From: Brachyhypopomus gauderio
Taxonomy: Eukaryota > Chordata > Actinopteri > Gymnotiformes > Hypopomidae
Direction of reading: 5' to 3'
Length of the DNA stretch: 64,000 nt
NCBI RefSeq assembly: GCF_052324685.1
Contig: NC_135226.1
Location: 18,924,973-18,988,972, forward strand
Under the pieces are notes generated by a model. The model was not told the origin of the DNA and did no database searches. It saw nothing but the letters and a program-made list of their open reading frames with translations. Of the stretch, positions 12,591 through 53,301 are shown piece after piece. Every line of letters starts with the position of its first letter. The stretch's first letter is position 1. Position numbers and translations under genes: made by a program.

Positions 12591-12594
12591 ATTT

Positions 12595-13650
12595 TTGGAC
12601 TATCTTACACATCGGCCACAATACGTGAGGTTGCAGGACTGTGTGTCGGACTTGGTGGTATGTAATACAGGGGCCCCACAAGGAACTGTCTTAGCACCGT
12701 TCCTTTTCACCCTGTACACTGCAGACTTTAGGTATAGCACACAGAACTGTCACCTCCAAAAGTTCTCAGACGACTCAGCTGTTATCGGTCTCATCAGTAA
12801 TGAGGACGATCGAGAATACAGACTGGTTATTCAGAACTTTGTGGATTGGTGCCAAGCTAACCGCCTCCAGATAAATCCTGGGAAAACTAAGGAGCTGGTG
12901 GTGGACTTCCGAAAGCGCAGTCACCCTCACCCAACACCGGTGAACATCCAGGGAACGGACATCGACATGGTGAACTCGTACAAGTACCTGGGTGTTCACC
13001 TAAACACAAAACTGGACTGGTCGGACAACACTGCTGCACTTTACAAAAAGGGTCAAAGCAGACTCTATTTATTAAGAAAACTAAGGTCATTTGGAGTGCG
13101 GGGGCCACTCCTCAAGACCTTTTTTGACACTGTGGTGGCATCAGCCCTTTTTTATGGAGTAGTGTGCTGGGGCAGCAGCATCACTAATGCAGACAGGAAC
13201 AGACTGGACAAACTGATTAGAAAGGCCAGTTCTGTTCTGGGAGAACCCTTGGACACGGTACAGGTGGTGGGAGAAAGGAGAATGCTAAAAAAACTGGCAA
13301 CTCTTATAGTCAATGAATCCCACCCCATGTTTGAGACTTTATCAGCTCTGGGCAGCACCTTCTGTGACCGACTGCGTCACCCAAGGTGTGTTACAGAGCG
13401 TTACCGGAGATCCTTCACCCCTGCTGCAGTTAGACTGTACAATCAGCACTGCTCTCGTTAGCAATACACTTTTTGCCTATAGTTCTTTTCGCTTATATTC
13501 TATGTATATATGTATCAATGTAAGTTTGGAGTCTTGTCCTCTGTACTACTGTCACTTTGTCACTTTGTACCACTGTCACTTTGCTGCTGGGAATTGTGAA
13601 TTTCCCCATTGCGGGACTAATAAAGGCTTATCTTATCTTATCTTATCTTA
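12595..13650 (+). mobile_element. 5'-truncated non-LTR retrotransposon (reverse transcriptase part)
   Basis: An open frame at 12595-13461 (288 codons, entered from a non-ATG codon) encodes the C-terminal part of a LINE reverse transcriptase. TGAPQGTVLAPFLFTLYT (RT block 4) is followed by KFSDDSAVIG, the catalytic Asp-Asp box in the SDD form. Then come the NPGKTKELVVDFR and SYKYLGVHLNTKLDW motifs and a C-terminal RLYLLRKLRSFG segment. The endonuclease and upstream RT are missing, as expected for 5' truncation. The 3' end is a short AT-rich tail with AATAAA at about 13619 followed by (CTTAT)n. Such tandem-repeat tails are typical of CR1/L2/Rex1-type LINEs, and I favour that group without proof. 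It is not an independent host gene. Confidence 0.85.
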
Positions 13651-14444
13651 GAAGACTCTGAGTCCTCTGATGTTATTTAGATATTTAATTTTCAGTTCCT
13701 AGCTTAAGAGACTTGGAAATGCTGTACAGTTACATGGAAATGTTTCAAATAAAGTCAGTCTGAGACATCTGAAATTTTTGCGTGTCACATTCTTTATTTA
13801 CCTTAGAAAGCAATTCTGTATCAGTACATGTATTATTTATTTCATTTACATAAATAAAGTAAACATTTTACTTTCAGATGTCTAAGCTTAGGCCTAGTGT
13901 ATGAGAGAAAACAAACCCCCAACACTGCCTGCATCCAGAACCTTTCTACTGTCCCTAAAGGAAACGTTCCAGTTCCAACAATGAAACTCGAATCACATGT
14001 TCATAGCTTCCATGTTCAATACTAGATGTTCACCTACCATCTAATATGGTACATGAAATACATAGATTATCAAAATCGCTGGTTCACTGACTTCATGCCT
14101 GGTGTAAAAGACTACTGCAGTCCAAATGTAACCTACGGACATGAACCCACCAGAACCACAATTACCGCAGTACCCTATGCCATCACAAACTCCCAATAAC
14201 TACACAAACAAACGTCCCATACAAGCCACGTAGTCATGTTTTGGACATGGCATTTTGTTAGTGATAGATAAGGCCAGACAAACACACGTACCCTTTCAAA
14301 CCGAAACAGTTCTCCTGCACACTTAAACACAAAAGCAGGAACATCTGAACAACGTTTCCGCTGTAACTCCCCACAACAAACGTCAAAGCTCCTCATAGAA
14401 GAGTACACACGTGGGCGTAGACGTCTTCTTCTGTTACGGTGGGT
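13651..14444. other. Intergenic AT-rich sequence, nothing recognised
   Basis: No ORF with coding character, repeat structure or RNA gene was recognised between the LINE tail and the transposon starting at 14453. Short open frames on the minus strand near 14175-14489 have no recognisable motif. Confidence 0.5.
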
Positions 14445-14452
14445 CCTGTGGA

Positions 14453-14570
14453 GAGACGGGTCTGGCTGCAGACCTCCAGCAGGAGGCACCTCTACGCTGG
14501 GGCAGGAAGTGACGCACCTCCACGCTGGGGCAGGAAGTGACGCAGTTCCATGTTGGGGCAGGAAGTGACG
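14453..14570 (+). repeat. Left terminal inverted repeat with tandem subrepeats
   Basis: The outer part (GAGACGGGTCTGGCTGCAG, 14453-14471) is followed by ACCTCCAGCAGGAGGCACC and then by three copies of the GGGGCAGGAAGTGACG motif, each preceded by a CACGCTG-like or CATGTTG-like stretch. The same design in reverse complement closes the element on the right. Confidence 0.8.
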
Positions 14571-14603
14571 AAATTACAACAGTACAATAGTAAAGTTTTC
14601 AAG

Positions 14604-14635
14604 CAAGAGTACCTCGCTGCAGCCAGACCCGTCTC
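14604..14635 (-). repeat. Internal inverted copy of both transposon ends joined
   Basis: This 32-bp stretch joins, in inverted orientation and sharing the central CTGCAG, the reverse complement of the right tip (CAAGAGTACCTCGCTGCAG, one mismatch) to that of the left tip (CTGCAGCCAGACCCGTCTC, perfect). With 14453-14471 it could form a 19-bp perfect stem around about 145 bp of subrepeats. Confidence 0.75.
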
Positions 14636-14991
14636 AAGGTTTTCCTTACTTTTGAATGAAGGTGAGTATCTTAAGGTAAAATAGTTTATTTAATTAGTAT
14701 ATATTTTATTGAACTCTACAGCTTGAGTGAATAAAAGCTAAATAAAAAATAAAGCCTATTGAGACCTGTTTGTTAGCTAGGTAGGGTAACGTTGGCCAAA
14801 GGTTGGCGAACGTTACCCGGGGTGTAAAATGGACACAAATTAAGTATTATATTGAGATCGATCGATCACCAGGTGTTGCCGCCAGAGTGAACTAGTAACT
14901 CATTGAATCATACATATGGATCAGAGGTAAATAAACTAGATTTTTTTCCGGCGTGAGAAATCGGATGTATGGCGTGTGAGCGTGTGAAGAC

Positions 14992-15263
14992 CAGGGGTGT
15001 AGTTGGGGGGCGGGGGACGCCGTCCCCTCACTTATTTTAACCGGTGTTAAAAATGTTATTTTGTTACCGGTGTTGTTCTTGCTAAGACTGTTACGTTCAA
15101 AGCTAGGTTTAAACTTGACGCGTTAGTAATTCGCCAACCACTGGCGATCGATTTATTGCGATATAATACTTAATTTGTGGCTTACACTCGCCACCCCCCG
15201 CTCAACAACTTACACTCGCCATCACGCGACCCCCCCACTTATTTTTTTAGGACTACACCACTG
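14992..15263. mobile_element. Nested hAT-type MITE
   Basis: A 272-bp insertion has 12-bp terminal inverted repeats, CAGGGGTGTAGT on the left and ACTACACCACTG on the right (one mismatch). It is flanked by a perfect 8-bp duplication GTGAAGAC at 14984-14991 and 15264-15271. The CAGNGGTGTAG tip with an 8-bp duplication is typical of hAT elements. It is non-coding, so it was mobilised in trans, and it is younger than the transposon it interrupts. Confidence 0.85.
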
Positions 15264-15271
15264 GTGAAGAC

Positions 15272-15804
15272 GGTCAAATGCGTGTGTTTGAGAGTTGGCA
15301 ACTCTGTGACTTAGTCAAACCAATGTTGCTGTAATTAATATTTAGATGGACAATCATGTCAGTATATTAATTTTATTGGCACAACATACGTGTATTGTAA
15401 TAGGTTTATTTGTGTGCATAAATAATAGGTCTAGGTCATGTTACTTTAGTGTCATAAGCTGATCCATATACATCACCCTAGTTATCCCATGCTTTAAAAC
15501 AATATAAATATTTCCAGGTAATTTAATATTGCTTTACAAATGGAAATTTTTTAAGGATCTTCAGATTATATTAAGTCAGTGAATTTGAAATTTATGGGAA
15601 TGCATATCCGTTTGGGATTTTGATGGACACAGTTGCATGAAACCTCATGCACTACCCTCTGTATGCTGCAATACTGTAGTTTTTTGTTAGGTGTAAATAT
15701 AAAATGTTTCATATATTGTATATATTGCTGACCTTAGAATGATAACATTATAACATTTCAATAAAATAAATGTCCAATTAATCTTATTAATCACTGGGTT
15801 TTAG
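15272..15804. other. AT-rich internal transposon sequence
   Basis: Between the nested MITE and the first zinc-finger exon the DNA is AT-rich with no coding character. It reads like an intron or non-coding leader of the element and ends in a pyrimidine-AG acceptor (GGGTTTTAG) before 15805. Confidence 0.45.
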
Positions 15805-16792
15805 ATGCACCCTTCTATCTGTGATGCTGGTGTACAACCGAACCTCAAAGAATGCAACACATGTTGCAGAAAACTGTTTCACTGTCCTCTTTGCCCAACC
15901 TTCAAACCAACAACAAAGGGGAAGATCCAACAGACATGTGGACGCCCATATCAAGAATGGGATAAAATACAAAGGTACGCAAAGCTTATCTTTATTTTCA
16001 ATCATCATCTATGTTCTTTTAAATGTGCATACAGAGCCTATAGAAAGAATTCATATCCTACTGAAATCCTTGCGTTTTGCCACGTTATACCAAAATGTAA
16101 ATAAATGTCTAACTTTCCAGATGGTTTTACACATTTTAATCTGAAAAATGATATAATTAGTGAAATACCTCTTTTAGATAAGTAATGAGCCCCTTAGAGT
16201 AAACATTATAAACTTTCTCAGGTTCAACCAATCACATTCCAAATCACACACCAGGATAATTGACTCCACTACTAGTAGCACCATGGTTGGAAAGATGCTT
16301 TCAAGAGTTCTGTGATAGAGTTGTGGAAAGTTAGACGAAGGATACAAAAATATAGAATATGGTTATAATATGTAAATACAGCTGGAAACAACCCTAAAAC
16401 TCTGACCTTTTCCATAGCCATTGTCTGAATTACATTTCACAAAACACATTTACCGTAATTATTTCTGGTTTTCAGAGATGTTTAATTTTACTCCCATCAT
16501 GCTTTAAAATGTTTCTTTTTTTATCTTACAGACAAACATCTGTTAAAATGCAGATTATCATGCCGGACAGAGGGTCATTTTCACTGTCCTTTCTGCCAGA
16601 ACACAGTAATACGCCGGAATGATATGGAAAAACACTTGTGTTTGTGTGAGGTGTCTTTGAACACACTACCTTTATCTTCTCCAGCAAGGATCTCTTCTCT
16701 GTCTTCACACCAGTCTTTGAATGTACCTTCCCCATCAAATACCAAGCTTGCATCCAGTGCAATGGTTGGAAAAAAATGGCTTTGACTTGGAG
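15805..16792 (+). pseudogene. Transposon zinc-finger exons, frameshifted
   Basis: Exon-like segment 15805-15974 has an AG acceptor before it and a GT donor after it. It encodes CNTCCRKLFHCPLCPTFKP, then needs a one-base frame change near 15934 to continue as HVDAHIKNGIKYKG. The second segment, 16532-16792, encodes a Cys/His cluster: KCRLSC, then HFHCPFCQNTVIRRNDMEKH and LCLC. This is a C2HC/C2H2-like pair, followed by a Ser/Pro-rich linker. An extra A in the run near 16771 brings a stop (TGA, 16782-16784) just before the GT donor at 16793. The paired CPLC/CPFC fingers suggest DNA binding by the transposon protein, but this copy cannot make an intact product. Confidence 0.55.
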
Positions 16793-16970
16793 GTATGTAC
16801 TTCTATGCATGAATGCAGTAGTTACTTTTCTAAAAAGTGTAATTTTATAATCATACCATTTTGTCATTTCATCTAAAAATAAGTACAAACCTATTTTGGA
16901 ATTAAATTTTAGAGGGTGTAATTTATATATGCTGGTAATCTTATAAGAAAAGGGGTATTTGGTGGCATTC

Positions 16971-17088
16971 CTCTCTGTCTGTCTCTCTGTCTGTCTCACT
17001 CTGTCTGTCTCTCTGTCTCTCTCTGTCTGTCTGTCTCTCTCTGTTTCTGTCTGTGTGTGTGTGTGTGTGTGTGTGTTCGTGTGTGTAA
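16971..17088. repeat. (TCTG/TCTC)n-(TG)n microsatellite
   Basis: Mixed TCTC/TCTG repeats run into a (TG)n tract within the transposon, in what looks like an intron between the zinc-finger and protease remnants. Confidence 0.9.
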
Positions 17089-17157
17089 CATGATTGCTAA
17101 TGACAATAATCTCTCCCCATACATTTTATATTGGATTTTTGTTTATTGTTTCTACAG

Positions 17158-18098
17158 GGGTTTCCAAGCCAAGACTATGGGCTTGACTGTGGGATCTTCA
17201 TGCTAATGGTACGACATGTTATATGTAATTCATTTTGGTTTTAAACTTTTGAACTATAATATAGTAATATTATATTGTAGTTGTCCAAATTATAATATAT
17301 AATACAAACTTCCATGTGTTTAAATTGCAGTCTGCGTTATGTGGCATTGGATGCCCCTTTTGACTACACAATTGTAAGTAACTTGGAACTATTAAAGAGG
17401 ATCAATTGTACAAAAGATGTTCAAATGTAGCAAATTTTACTACTACAATACTTTTGTATGTTTACAGAATGGCATGCCCTCATTGCGGAAATGGTGGTGC
17501 CTGCTTTTAATGGAAAACTTTGAACTTGACAGGTATGATTTGATTGCTTTGAGAAAAATGCCTTAATGTTAGAAGTGTAACCAATATCAGGACTTTTCTA
17601 TTTTCAAGCTTTGGCAAACTCTTTGCTCATTGGACAGAGGAATCCAATGCTGTCCTGCAAGGCCACCATGTGCCGGTCTCAAAACTTAAAAAACGCAAGC
17701 GTGCAGAAGTTGATCAGGTCAGTGCAGTACAGAATCTCTAACCTGAATTGCAATTCCACATAATGTAACTATGGCAACACACTCTGATTTTCACTAAGAC
17801 TGTACTGATTATTTTTCTGTTGAAGGAGCCAGCGGTTGTAAGGGACCTTTCCACAGCTGTGAAATGGATCAGCCAGAACCGCACACAGTTACGGGGGCAT
17901 GTAACAATGCCAATATATTTGACACAGACTGAGGAAGACCGGAAAGATTCCCTCATTGAGCTTATGAAGGGAGATGGCCCAGAGACCAAGGAACCGTTCA
18001 TGTTCCAATTTGAATATGGAGAGGACATGGAATTGTTTTTGGAAGCATGTGTTGACAAACAGGGTCTCTGTGTCAATGCCATGGTTTTAAATAAATGA
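17158..18098 (+). pseudogene. Transposon Ulp1-like protease fragment with SMC5-hinge-like tail
   Basis: Five exon-like segments bounded by AG/GT are visible. Segment 17158-17208 reads GFPSQDYGLDCGIFMLM, which carries the Gln and catalytic Cys signature of Ulp1/SENP (C48) proteases (Q-x4-D-C-G-x-F). Segment 17331-17373 continues the protease fold but needs a two-base frame change. Segment 17469-17532 encodes MPSLRKWWCLLLMENFEL. Segment 17610-17718 encodes FGKLFAHWTEESNAVLQG and a basic KLKKRKR stretch. Segment 17827-18098 (stop TAA 18096-18098) encodes AVKWISQNRTQLRGHV, then PIYLT, EDMELFL and LCVNA. The order and spacing of these match my memory of the SMC5 hinge region (LxWLRNNRxxF..V..P..LT, EDMEVFL, LRVNA). 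The catalytic His part of the protease is absent. Expected role: a SUMO-protease-like accessory protein. This copy is inactive. Confidence 0.55.
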
Positions 18099-18984
18099 CA
18101 AAATACAATGTGTATCAAACATTTAATAAAAAGTAAAAAAAAGAACCTTGATATTATTGATTGTGTGCCTGTTAGGGTGGTGAGGGGGTTGCCGTTTTGT
18201 AAATGTAATGGCCTGTTTAATGAAATATACTGCCAAAAATACTTGGTTATAAAGATGGGTGAGAAAATAACTGTAAAGATGCACTTGCAGTTTTCCTGCT
18301 AATATGCAAATGTAAGTCTAAAGGAAGAACAGCATATTGCATTTCTGAATCTGACTGACTTTCGTTTTATTTAATATTAGGTAGTGTAAGAGTGTCATAC
18401 AATTGGCTTTTCAATTAACAAATAGCTGCTCAAGATATGCAAATTTGCTGAAAAACAAAAGTCTTAATGAATTGGCATGGGTAACAAGGGTGTGTATGTA
18501 CACACACTTTTATAGTTGTTTTACAAAAACAAATTACAGACGAAAACCACAAATTTTTATTATACTGTTTTATTGAACAACCGATCAACATTACAGATAA
18601 TATACAAAATAATATCCCACTTTTTAGAATCATATGGGTTATTTTGAGCAATTTTCTCAACACAGAACAATATCTAGTGTTTCAGTAACAAATATTATTT
18701 AACGTTTTTAATCGTTTTAAACCTTAACATGATCTGGGTGCCTCTCCAGCACCAGTGAGCTCACAGTAGCACTAATACACTAGCGTCTTTACTGCCTAAA
18801 CCTGTTTACTACATTGAAATATAGAGGAAAGTTGTTGTTTTTTTTTGCTTTTAAGCACAATACGTTCATCTGTCCTGGCCCAGTGGATAGTTAGCTAGCT
18901 GTTTTTAATCGGTATTTCTAGCATTGAGTTCCATTCATCTAGGCTCTGCTAATATCAAAGATATTTTATAAAATATAAATAAAA

Positions 18985-19228
18985 ATAAATCGATACATAG
19001 ATAAACATAAACGCGAAGCAAAATATTATTTATGTAAATCTGAATCGTAAATCCATACAAGGACACCCGTTTCGCCAGACGTGTCTCCGTTTCCAGCCCC
19101 ACGTTAATAAATCGATACATAGATAAACATAAACGCGAAGCAAAATATTATTTATGTAAATCTGAATCGTAAATCCATACAAGGACACCCGTTTCGCCAG
19201 ACGCGTCTCCGTTTCCAGCCTCACGTTG
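18985..19228. repeat. 122-bp tandem duplication next to the right transposon end
   Basis: The stretch from AATAAATCGATACATAG through CCGTTTCCAGCC is present twice in direct order, offset by 122 bp. The copies are almost identical (GACGTGTCTCC against GACGCGTCTCC). It lies just inside the right inverted repeat. Confidence 0.9.
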
Positions 19229-19326
19229 GAGCTGCGTCACTTCCTGCCCCAGCGTGGAGGTGCGTCACTTCCTGCCCCAGCGTGGAGGTGCCTCCTGCTG
19301 GAGGTCTGCAGCCAGGTACTCTTGTG
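19229..19326 (-). repeat. Right terminal inverted repeat with tandem subrepeats
   Basis: GCTGCGTCACTTCCTGCCCC and a second subrepeat copy (the reverse complement of the left-end subrepeats) are followed by GGTGCCTCCTGCTGGAGGTC and the tip CTGCAGCCAGGTACTCTTG (19306-19324). The flanking CCTGTGGA duplication follows at 19327. Confidence 0.8.
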
Positions 19327-19334
19327 CCTGTGGA

Positions 19335-19879
19335 AGACTAAACTGCGTTACACGTCGTACTGCCACCTACCGGACACATTAAGCATTTTCCATTGATATT
19401 TCTGCGAGCGACCGCAAGAGGGCGCCAAAGGAGCGTAGTCGGGAACACAAACGCTGAAAGCGCCGCCTGTGGTGTACGCATGTCCCTAAGGAGACATTCC
19501 GTTATAACCTACATTTATGGTATTGTTCATCCATTTATTCATAGAAATAGACATTGTAGATTGACAAATAATGCGGTGGGAAGTATTACCTAACCAATCG
19601 ATATAATATATTGAAATGGTAAATACCATAAGTAAACAAAAGATAAGAATCGTTACGAATACGAGCCATGTTCAAAATGTTCAAATCAAAATGTTTATCA
19701 GATACAGTGTAAACCCCCGTCATAACCGCCCGTCCAGGTCTAGGGGATAATCTATACACATTTATGCAAAACATTTCAGCCGCAGCAATTTATAATTAGC
19801 TTTACAATACAATTAAAGAGAACCAGAAAGCTAGCTACGTTTTCACAACCCTTTTCTGCCCGCCCGCTGCTACAGTAAA
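19335..19879. other. Intergenic spacer upstream of USP32
   Basis: AT-rich sequence without a recognisable gene. Short open frames on both strands show no domain. Confidence 0.5.
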
Positions 19880-20171
19880 CTGACATTCGCATCTTTATTA
19901 TTATAATACGCGACTTACAACCCGAGCCCACGTGACCGAGCATGGAGGCGTCGGCGCGGCGGCGCGGGGGGGCGCGGCGCGTCGGCGGCGCGTCGGCGCG
20001 CGTCACCACACGCCGCCGCGCGCGCACCAAAGTACACTTTTTGCCCACAGCGGCTACCTGACCCGCTGAGGCGACACATAAAAACGGGGAAACCGGGTGG
20101 GCGGTGTCGGGCGAAACAAGGCGACCGTTCCTCCGGCCGAACATCGAAGTTCGCAGTGAAATGAGGGCAGC
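19880..20171 (+). promoter_or_regulatory. USP32: USP32 promoter / 5' UTR in a CpG-rich island
   Basis: CpG-dense sequence (GGCGCGTCGGCGGCGCGTCG around 19975-19995) runs up to the USP32 start codon and on into intron 1. An E-box in the form CACGTGAC (19929-19936) matches 8 of the 10 bases of the CLEAR-type TFEB/USF site GTCACGTGAC. An upstream ATG at 19942 opens a 39-codon Arg/Ala-rich frame ending at 20061, which would be a uORF if transcription starts upstream of it. No TATA box is obvious, as is usual for housekeeping promoters. Confidence 0.6.
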
Positions 20172-50461
<30,290 letters not shown>

Positions 50462-52610
50462 AGTCATGCTCTTCCACTTTAAAGGCACTTATATTTCTCA
50501 GTATGCGCCTGCCACGCCCACACCCCCCCCCCCTTTACTGTGCCACAAAATGGCAACAAAAACTCAAACACTCATGCGGCCGACCTAAGGCTGCCCGACT
50601 GAAACCGAGGAGCGTCGATTACTCGAAGCACAGCTCAGCTCGGAGGTGACGTCTCTCTCGACCCGTTTTGAGGAGGCCGGGAGCTTAACCACTACTGTGG
50701 AAGGTGGACCACAGGAGTGGAGGGATGGCGTGAGAGAGGGAGAAGGTGGAGGAGTGAATAAGAACACCACCACATCAGCACAGATGTCCTCCGCTGCACA
50801 CACATCCCTTCACTAAGTTCTGTTGTTTCTTGCCACACTCAAACCCCAAATCCCAAGTTTGATGTCATGTTAGAAATTATACTCGTGTATTGATCAACTT
50901 GTGAGGGCAGGCGTCTCCCATTTCTTTCATGTTTGTGTGTAATAACAATAGGCAGAAATCATACAAGCCAGACTCGGACGGCCGATTCCAACCTGAATCA
51001 TAAACTCAACAGGGGGATGTTGTTATTGGACGAAAGATACTTTTCTAACTCTGTTCGGACTGAAACTAATGCTTAGCGGGCTTTGCGCTTTCCAAAGGAT
51101 TTTCTTTCAACCAGAATTGAAGGTCGTACACTACCTCACATTCTATTTTTTGTTGTTGCTGTTCTCCAACAACCGTTGATCGTTAAGTGGGTGTCGGCGA
51201 GACAGTATTACTGCGATCCCTGAAGCGCGTGTCCGTGAACGGCTCCCATCGGGGAGCGAGAGCACTGCTGACCTGCTCAAGTACCAGCCCACACGCCACT
51301 GCTGAATTCCCTCCGCAGCACCTGAACCACGCAGAACATCACCGCTGACTTTTCATTTATATCTCGGGTTGGCAGTGTCTCTTGACCAAGCGTCTCTGCG
51401 AGCCGGTATATATCTCGTTAATTTGCTATCTTAAACACGTTTTATCCTGAGGACTTTTTTATTTTTCAGTGACATTTGTTTTAATAACACCTGGTCATCA
51501 TACCTCACTATGATTCATCGTCATCATCATCAGTATCATTAGAATGTTCCTGTCGTCACTTTATTTCCTGCTAAAATCGTGGTGGTACTTCAGTACAGTA
51601 GCCAAATGCGTGCGTGACTGAGGAGGGTGCTCTCGCGAAACAGTGTCACGGTATCGTGGCAAAGTTTCTAACGCAGCGGGTGTCGTTGAATAACAAAACT
51701 AAGTTCTGGTGGCAGAATGTGAGAGAGTGGCGGTTTATGAGGCCAACGTTCTGTGAACGACTTGTCAGCACGACAAACCTTATAAGGGCCCCACACTGAG
51801 CGGAAGTAGCACTGGTGGTAGCCAGGTTGTGTGGCTTTAAACCATGCCATAGTTGTAGCACCTCTGTGGAGAGTCTCCATTACAGAGCCATCTTAACACT
51901 GTGAAAGTTAATTTAAAACAATGACTCATTCAAGCCCCTGAACCCACCCACCAAATTACTTCTGATGAGTTGAGTAAAGTGGTCATTTGAGTTGAGTAAA
52001 GTGGTCATTACACTGGGTCTGGAATTGGGAAAGTGCTTCACGTTGGACCCCACAATTTCTGCAATACTTTAAAACTGTGTTATGATTTATTTAAGTATTT
52101 GGCAACAAGAAAATGCTTAATTCTTGTAAAAAAAACTAAATTAAACACAACTGTGTTAATGTAATTTATTAGTCAAATATTAGACTTGTGAATCATCTTG
52201 CAAATAATTTATATCAGCTTTAAGCAGTGTTTTAATGAAGAGATGTCCCAATGTTGAAATGAAAAATGCTGTATTGAGCATTAGATGGGAAGAATATGTC
52301 TGTGTTTGACAACAGTAATTCACTCTGCTCACTTTGAAATCGGCGTTTGCTTGGCGTAACGAGTGGCTTGCTGGAAACCCCCCCCCCCCTCACCAGCCTG
52401 TGTCTACAAATATTCACATGACTTTTAAAGACATTTTTTGATACAGGGATAATTTATTAATACTTCATAAAAAATCAATTACTATTGGTTGGCAGGTAGT
52501 GCAATCGACTACTGACATGTAACTTTTGTTTCTGCTTAGTTTTGTTAAATTAATTGGCACAAATATATTAATTTAATGAACTTTATTTTGTAAAGTGTTT
52601 AAATAATAAA
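50462..52610 (+). other. USP32: USP32 3' UTR and downstream sequence
   Basis: No coding sequence follows the stop codon. The best polyadenylation signal I see is AATAAA at 52605-52610, which would make a 3' UTR of about 2.1 kb; an earlier site cannot be excluded. A 22-bp direct duplication (GAGTTGAGTAAAGTGGTCAT) lies at 51967-52010. Confidence 0.45.
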
Positions 52611-52879
52611 AAGACATTGCACTGACATTAAATGTACATACATTTTGTAAATATGCCAATTACAACAAGGATGTATTTGAAAATGAACTGTAAAAATGTA
52701 GATGTATATCAAGTGATGCCGTTGGTCTGTAACAAATATCCAAGCAACCAATTAAATTCATCCGATGCAACAGAACAGCCGCTGTCGTCTCTTGGTGTCG
52801 TTTGCAAGAGAAGTCGAGCACTTGCGTTTTGCGTCAGGCGCCTTTTTCTGCAGGGAGCAGCAGAGGAAACCGCAGGTGT

Positions 52880-53301
52880 GCAGCTCCAGTGCTGCAGTGC
52901 AGACCGCCACAGGCGCGTCTTCCCCGAAACGCTGCAGAAGCCCCTCCGCTCGCGCCGGAGCCCCTAGGAGCGCGTGCTCACCGGTCCACCCCCCCCCCCC
53001 CCCCCCCTCTCCGTGAGACTCTAGCTGGCCGGTGTTGTCAGACACGCCTCTTTTGTCAGCAGAGGCCGCGTGCCTGTCAGGAAGTCGGCCGGCCTCAAGC
53101 CCCCCCCCCCCCTATCCCTCCCCTCCCCTCGCGCTCTTTGCGCTGCTCACGCACCGCTACCGTTCCCCAACACGCGCGCGCTCGTCCGCTGCACCTGGCC
53201 ACCAGCGGTCGTCATTCACCCTGGCGAGAAGGTCAAGTGAGCAGCAAGTGAGATGAGATGAGTCAGAGTGGTCTGGGGAGCTCCGCTCCAACATCAAGAA
53301 G
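52880..53301 (+). promoter_or_regulatory. CpG-rich promoter and probable 5' UTR exon of the kinase-like gene
   Basis: GC- and CpG-rich sequence with C runs (about 52988-53008 and 53101-53111) ends in a good donor (CAAGAAG|GTGAGT at 53302). A non-coding first exon here would splice to a second 5' UTR/start exon ending at 54460. The transcription start is not determinable. Confidence 0.45.

Larger units (their letters stand above)
14453..19326 (+). mobile_element. Degenerate DNA transposon with complex inverted ends (zinc finger / Ulp1-like / SMC5-hinge-like)
   Basis: The two ends are inverted copies: the left end reads inward TGGCTGCAGACCTCCAGCAG and the right end gives the same on the opposite strand. 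Both continue into 28-bp subrepeats centred on GGGGCAGGAAGTGACGCA. The element is flanked by a perfect 8-bp direct repeat, CCTGTGGA (14445-14452 and 19327-19334), read as the target duplication. Inside, + strand exon-like segments encode zinc fingers (15805-16792), the core of a Ulp1-type cysteine protease (17158-17208) and a tail resembling the SMC5 hinge region (17827-18098). Frameshifts and a missing central protease segment show this copy is dead. Among known superfamilies, 8-bp duplications occur in hAT and Zisupton/KDZ-type elements, and Ulp1 domains accompany the latter. The superfamily is therefore uncertain; no transposase core was found. Confidence 0.7.

Noticed and set aside
17738-18118. 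126-codon minus-strand open frame
   Set aside because: Antisense shadow of the SMC5-hinge-like transposon exon, which has recognisable residues on the plus strand.
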